Source: a virus. From it: 64,000 nt of DNA. Positions 60,721 through 64,000 of the stretch are shown here, one piece after another; the first letter of the stretch is position 1; every line of letters starts with the position of its first letter. Location: IMG/VR virus record IMGVR_UViG_3300027848_000009, positions 62,001 through 126,000 of that record; one strand, written 5' to 3'. Both the position numbers and the translations under genes were made by a program. A model generated the notes under the pieces. It was given only the letters and a program-made list of their open reading frames with translations. It did no database searches and was not told the DNA's origin.

Positions 60721-60861
60721 ATGGATCCGCAACCATTCAACGCAAACGATGTCATCGCTGATCTTGCAGAACAAGTGAAGCAACTGTCACTAAACAACAC
60801 AATTCTGCGGGCGATGCTCAAGAAGACACAAGAGGAACCTGAAGCAAACCAAACAAACTAA
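60721..60861 (+). CDS. 46-residue coiled-coil mini-protein
   Basis: A short frame with a leaderless-type start. The middle (VIADLAEQVKQLSLNNTILRAML) is an amphipathic helix with a heptad pattern; the end is polar. Its stop overlaps the next start (TAATG at 60859-60863), as for other coupled genes here, which supports that it is real. Small coiled-coil proteins of this type are common in actinobacterial phages; no function is known to me. Confidence 0.6.
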   Translation: MDPQPFNANDVIADLAEQVKQLSLNNTILRAMLKKTQEEPEANQTN

Positions 60862-61283
60862 TGGAACGCGTAATCTACTCTCCAAGCGAAGACGAACTGG
60901 AAGAAGCACAGTCGATTGCCGAATCCAATGGACTGCTCATCCAAGTCGGCGACTCCGAAGCGACGAAAAACATGGACTTCGATCGCTCGAAAGTCCAAAT
61001 AATTAGCATCCCGAGCGTTCAGGAATTGCGCCTTTCCAACACCTTTTTCAAGTTGGGTCAGCTTTTGCGCGTCGAGTACATCGACGAGTTCGACAGCGTC
61101 AACGGACTGGAAATGCGCCTGAGACACGAAACGGGCCTAGTTGAGGATTCCAACGGGAAAGTTTCACCATGCGGTTCGATCATCGTTTTTCCCATCAGGC
61201 CAGCGAACAGTGGCAAATACGCTGGCGAAATTTTCGACAACGATGGCGTCATCGCTACATTCACATGCGAGGTGAGAGCGTGA
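60861..61283 (+). CDS. Unknown protein in oxygenase island
   Basis: A 140-residue alpha/beta protein, no recognised family. The C-terminal half (GSIIVFPIRPANSGKYAGEIFDNDGV) is beta-rich. It is coupled to the mini-protein before it (TAATG) and the oxygenase after it (GTGA). No iron-ligand motif is present. Confidence 0.6.
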   Translation: MERVIYSPSEDELEEAQSIAESNGLLIQVGDSEATKNMDFDRSKVQIISIPSVQELRLSNTFFKLGQLLRVEYIDEFDSVNGLEMRLRHETGLVEDSNGKVSPCGSIIVFPIRPANSGKYAGEIFDNDGVIATFTCEVRA

Positions 61284-61843
61284 AGTCCGACCACATCAAC
61301 GTAAGTCACATTGACGTCGACTTTTCCAATTTCATAGAGGCTTTAGAAAACTGGTCAAAAATGCCAGACATCCCGATTGACTGGAAGAAGGCCAAGGTTG
61401 GCAATGGGGACGTGAGTGACGGGAGATCCAATAGCGTCATCGATCTTATGCCAGTCCTTGAAAATGAAACCTTTTCAGGACATCCCGTATCTGTCGAGTT
61501 CAAACGTTTACATGTACTGATAGACGAAATTGTTACCGAATACAAGGAACGATTCGGCATCCCTCTCCGCTTCGACAACGGATGGGCAGTAAATCGATAC
61601 GAAATTAGTCAGGAATACGTCCCCCACTATGACTGGGCACCACTCGAAGACAGGGTGGTCAGCGTCGTCGTGATGGCTAATACCCCCACTTCCGGCGGAG
61701 AACTAATTTTCCCCGACCACGATCTCACGGTACCTGCAGCAGCAGGCACGGTCGTCGTTTTCCCGTCGTCCTTTCCTTACAGGCATGCATCAATGCCTGT
61801 GAAAGAAGGAACGAAATACTCGATTGTTTCTTGGTTGGGTTAA
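61280..61843 (+). CDS. 2OG-Fe(II) oxygenase, P4H-like (6)
   Basis: A 187-residue dioxygenase, GTG start at 61280 preceded by GAGGTGAG; longer frames upstream lie inside the preceding gene. Ligands: His116 and Asp118 (PHYDWA), distal His169 (YRHASM). Lys179 (TKYSIV) stands at the 2-oxoglutarate-binding position. The SGGELIFPDHDLTVPAAAG strand region is typical. It is followed after two bases by a protein of the same length that lacks the ligands. Confidence 0.83.
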   Translation: MKSDHINVSHIDVDFSNFIEALENWSKMPDIPIDWKKAKVGNGDVSDGRSNSVIDLMPVLENETFSGHPVSVEFKRLHVLIDEIVTEYKERFGIPLRFDNGWAVNRYEISQEYVPHYDWAPLEDRVVSVVVMANTPTSGGELIFPDHDLTVPAAAGTVVVFPSSFPYRHASMPVKEGTKYSIVSWLG

Positions 61844-61845
61844 TC

Positions 61846-62409
61846 ATGTTTCCAAAAATCTACGAAGACTACATTTACGTCTACGAAAAATCCGTTGTCA
61901 TTGAAGAAGGCATGGAGGACGTGATCAGGAGGGGGACTGCCTCGGATTGGTCTTTCGTGAGTTTTACGACAGTCGTGCCGGAATCAGCCGATGTCGCGCT
62001 CTCGGAGATCGCCTCTCTCAATCCACTATCGACCCAAGTCGACGACGTTTTCCTAAATTACTTGAGAGAGAAAATTACTTCAATAGATTTTATTTCATTA
62101 GAAAATTTCCAAGATTACTGTCTATCCCATGACATTTCTGCTAAACAATTTTCTTCTTACGACATGATTAGAATTTCTTCTACAAGCAACAATGGGTTCT
62201 CTGCAATTGTAGGAGGACTGCTGCAAGACGGAATTATATCCGAGGTTGTATCTATCTCTCCGAATGATACAAAACTTGACTTTCCCCACCTCGGAATAGA
62301 AGTACCCATTTCGCAGGGTGACACAGTTTTTATTCCGGGCGGATTCCCATACTCTTTCCGATGTTTAGCAAACCCATCCAATATCTTCCTAAAACGTTCT
62401 TGTCGGTAA
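61846..62409 (+). CDS. Degenerate 2OG-oxygenase-like twin without iron ligands
   Basis: A 187-residue protein, equal in length to the enzyme before it. The two align by eye in their C-terminal halves: YDMIRISSTSNNG against YEISQEYVPHYD, then FPHLGIEVPISQGDTVFIPGGFPY against FPDHDLTVPAAAGTVVVFPSSFPY. The HxD pair is replaced by Asn/Gly residues and the distal His by Phe or Arg. It is therefore probably a non-catalytic partner or binding protein. Start at the ATG 61846. Confidence 0.65.
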   Translation: MFPKIYEDYIYVYEKSVVIEEGMEDVIRRGTASDWSFVSFTTVVPESADVALSEIASLNPLSTQVDDVFLNYLREKITSIDFISLENFQDYCLSHDISAKQFSSYDMIRISSTSNNGFSAIVGGLLQDGIISEVVSISPNDTKLDFPHLGIEVPISQGDTVFIPGGFPYSFRCLANPSNIFLKRSCR

Positions 62410-62412
62410 AAA

Positions 62413-63897
62413 TTGGGAGTTTCAAAAATCGTCATAGTCGGATCTGGCACTGCCGGACTTGTTAACGCCCTCGTTCTTAAAAAAGTGTTGAGCAAGTTAG
62501 ATGTCACCGTCGTTTCATCTGAATCAATCGGCATTATTGGTGTAGGTGAAGGAAGCACCGAGCACTGGACAACATTCGAAAAATTGACAAATATTGATCG
62601 ATCTGAGATGGTACGAGAAACCGGAGCCACCTTCAAATTTGGAATTAGATTTCTCGACTGGACAACACACACACCCGACTACTTCCATAGCATCAGTGGC
62701 GGACAGGCCACACAGGCGACCTTCAACGGAACCTACAACTGGGCGGTCGCTCAAGAAAAGCAGTTGACTCCAACATTCGGAACACCGTCGATCATCCACA
62801 ATCTGGTCAGAGAAACCGAAGAAAACATATTAGACCAAACAAACCAGTTTCATTTCGATACGTTTCTCCTGAACAAATATCTGAAAAGCAAGTGTTCAGA
62901 TGCTGGTGTCAACTTCATTGAGGGAACAGTCGTAGGGATTCGCCGCGATCCAATCACTGGAGACGTTTCAGGGATACATCTTGAGGACCGCGAAGATGTG
63001 ATCGAAGCAGACTTCGTCGTTGACGCTTCAGGTTTCCGTCGTGAGGTCATTTCCAGACTAGGGGATGCAAGGTGGGAGTCATTCGAGGATTACCTCCCTA
63101 CCGACAGCGCTGTCGTTTTCCAAACACCAGAAGACACCGTCAACGGCATAAAGCCTTACACGTTGGCAACCGCGATGAGTTCTGGCTGGATGTGGGAAAT
63201 TCCAACTATCAGTCGCCGCGGCAATGGTTACGTTTTCTCTTCATCACATATCTCTGACGAGGATGCAGTAGATGAGGCGTCGAGAGTGAGTGGCTTCGAT
63301 GTTCCAGATACCGCTCGTATCATTAGGTACAATTCTGGATACCTGAAAGAAACATGGAAGCACAACTGCGTCGCTGTCGGTCTTTCTTCCAACTTTATTG
63401 AGCCGCTTGAAGCAACATCAATTTCCGCCTCCATAAATCAGGCGATACTTTTGACGAGTTACATTCCTGCGTACTCCCCCGATGCAAGCATTATCAGGTC
63501 TGAATATTGCCGCATTTTTGATTCCATGATGGAAAACTTATTGACAATGATTTCGCTTCACTATGTTTCCAATAGGGACGATACAAGCATGTGGGCGGAT
63601 CAGAAACATCGGCCACTACCGCCCACCCTTTCCACGATTATCGAGATTATGAAGTATCGCGGTCTGGAAGAACACGACATACCAGACTGCGGATTTGATC
63701 TATTTAGATCCTTCCATTTTTGGCACGTTGCTCAGGGGCAGGGTTTGATTTCGAAAGATGTCTGCGCCAGCAATATCTCGATGCGTGGCACCAATGACCT
63801 ACTCGAACGCAGCGTTTCAGATAGCATTTCCGGAAGCCGACACGGCAAATTGATCGGACACAAAGAAGCACTCATGAAAGGTTGCAGTCGTGGCTAA
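62413..63897 (+). CDS. Flavin-dependent tryptophan-halogenase-family enzyme
   Basis: A 494-residue FAD enzyme; a TTG at 62413 is the only start that keeps the nucleotide-binding motif, as the same frame is closed immediately upstream. Marks of the family: GSGTAG at residues 10-15 (FAD), TFKFGI with the Lys75 that forms the chlorinating or brominating species, GWMWEIP at 258-264 (the GWxWxIP halogenase motif), and IEPLEATSI near residue 330. These enzymes use FADH2 from a flavin reductase to halogenate indoles or other aromatics. No flavin reductase is seen here. Related halogenases are known from phages (for example VirX1 of a cyanophage). It lies among oxygenases. Confidence 0.9.
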   Translation: MGVSKIVIVGSGTAGLVNALVLKKVLSKLDVTVVSSESIGIIGVGEGSTEHWTTFEKLTNIDRSEMVRETGATFKFGIRFLDWTTHTPDYFHSISGGQATQATFNGTYNWAVAQEKQLTPTFGTPSIIHNLVRETEENILDQTNQFHFDTFLLNKYLKSKCSDAGVNFIEGTVVGIRRDPITGDVSGIHLEDREDVIEADFVVDASGFRREVISRLGDARWESFEDYLPTDSAVVFQTPEDTVNGIKPYTLATAMSSGWMWEIPTISRRGNGYVFSSSHISDEDAVDEASRVSGFDVPDTARIIRYNSGYLKETWKHNCVAVGLSSNFIEPLEATSISASINQAILLTSYIPAYSPDASIIRSEYCRIFDSMMENLLTMISLHYVSNRDDTSMWADQKHRPLPPTLSTIIEIMKYRGLEEHDIPDCGFDLFRSFHFWHVAQGQGLISKDVCASNISMRGTNDLLERSVSDSISGSRHGKLIGHKEALMKGCSRG

Positions 63898-64000
63898 GAA
63901 TCCAAGTTTTCACTTTCCGACCGGAAAGATTGGTCAAATCATGTATGGGGATAACTTGATCCCAAAACGAATATGTGAAGGATTGATAGATGAAAGCAGT
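63890..64000 (+). CDS. Start of a further gene, perhaps 2OG oxygenase (cut by window edge)
   Basis: A GTG-started frame, AAAGG eight bases before it, overlapping the end of the halogenase gene by eight bases. The 37 visible residues (GKIGQIMYGDNLIPKRICE region) resemble the N-terminal strand and helix that precede the core in several oxygenases here (for example ESVLLYEDV-type starts), so another member is likely. The catalytic part is outside the window. Confidence 0.5.
   Translation, partial: MAKNPSFHFPTGKIGQIMYGDNLIPKRICEGLIDESS

Noticed and set aside
1-64000. tRNA genes, IS elements, integrase or attachment sites
   Set aside because: None recognised in the few intergenic spaces; nearly all bases are coding for phage genes. 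A tRNA search program would be needed to exclude unusual tRNAs.

Overview
The window is a 64 kb piece of the genome of a large contractile-tailed (myovirus-type) bacteriophage. The direct evidence is a HK97-type portal, a prohead protease, a terminase large subunit, a tail sheath and tube, a tape measure, gpD-, gpV-, gp25-, gpJ- and gpI-like baseplate genes, and tail fibres, packed with almost no intergenic space and many ATGA, TGATG and TAATG overlaps. I saw no tRNA, rRNA, CRISPR array, IS element or integrase. An actinobacterial host is an inference. It rests on the style of the head polyproteins, an r1t-type holin candidate, a class 3 terminase intein, and a set of genes that look leaderless (a TANNNT box exactly 6 nt before ATG). 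No stretch over 300 bases lacks a gene.

Layout. 1-18.5 kb (minus strand) is the head module, read leftwards: small membrane protein, portal, a 1,643-residue protease polyprotein, an acidic PepSY/DUF6582-like protein, two giant proteins with HEXXH zincin motifs, and three smaller unknowns. The major capsid protein is not recognisable here and probably lies beyond the left edge. At 18.5 kb transcription diverges. 18.5-28 kb (plus) holds TerL, interrupted in its Walker A motif by a class 3 intein with a LAGLIDADG endonuclease, then a recombination and nucleic-acid block (Rad52-like, Cas4/RecB-like, HNH, RuvC-like), a first 2OG-Fe(II) oxygenase, and a ParB / mini-ORF / PAPS-reductase-like / ParB group. 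28-45 kb is neck, sheath, tube, tail chaperones, tape measure and baseplate. 45-51 kb is a holin candidate, tail fibres and a Phe-Pro-Pro-His/Phe repeat protein.

51-64 kb is the unusual part: an accessory island with at least seven further 2-oxoglutarate/Fe(II) dioxygenases (prolyl-hydroxylase-like plus one TauD-like fusion), a degenerate dioxygenase twin, a flavin-dependent tryptophan-halogenase-family enzyme, a glutathione-peroxidase-fold protein with altered catalytic positions, a Rossmann-fold dehydrogenase domain, a DUF6065-like protein, a methyltransferase-like protein and a minus-strand run of small unknown genes. The main hypothesis is that this island chemically modifies a protein or metabolite (hydroxylation, halogenation), with the adjacent proline-rich repeat protein as the obvious candidate substrate. 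This is inference from gene position and family, not shown by the sequence.
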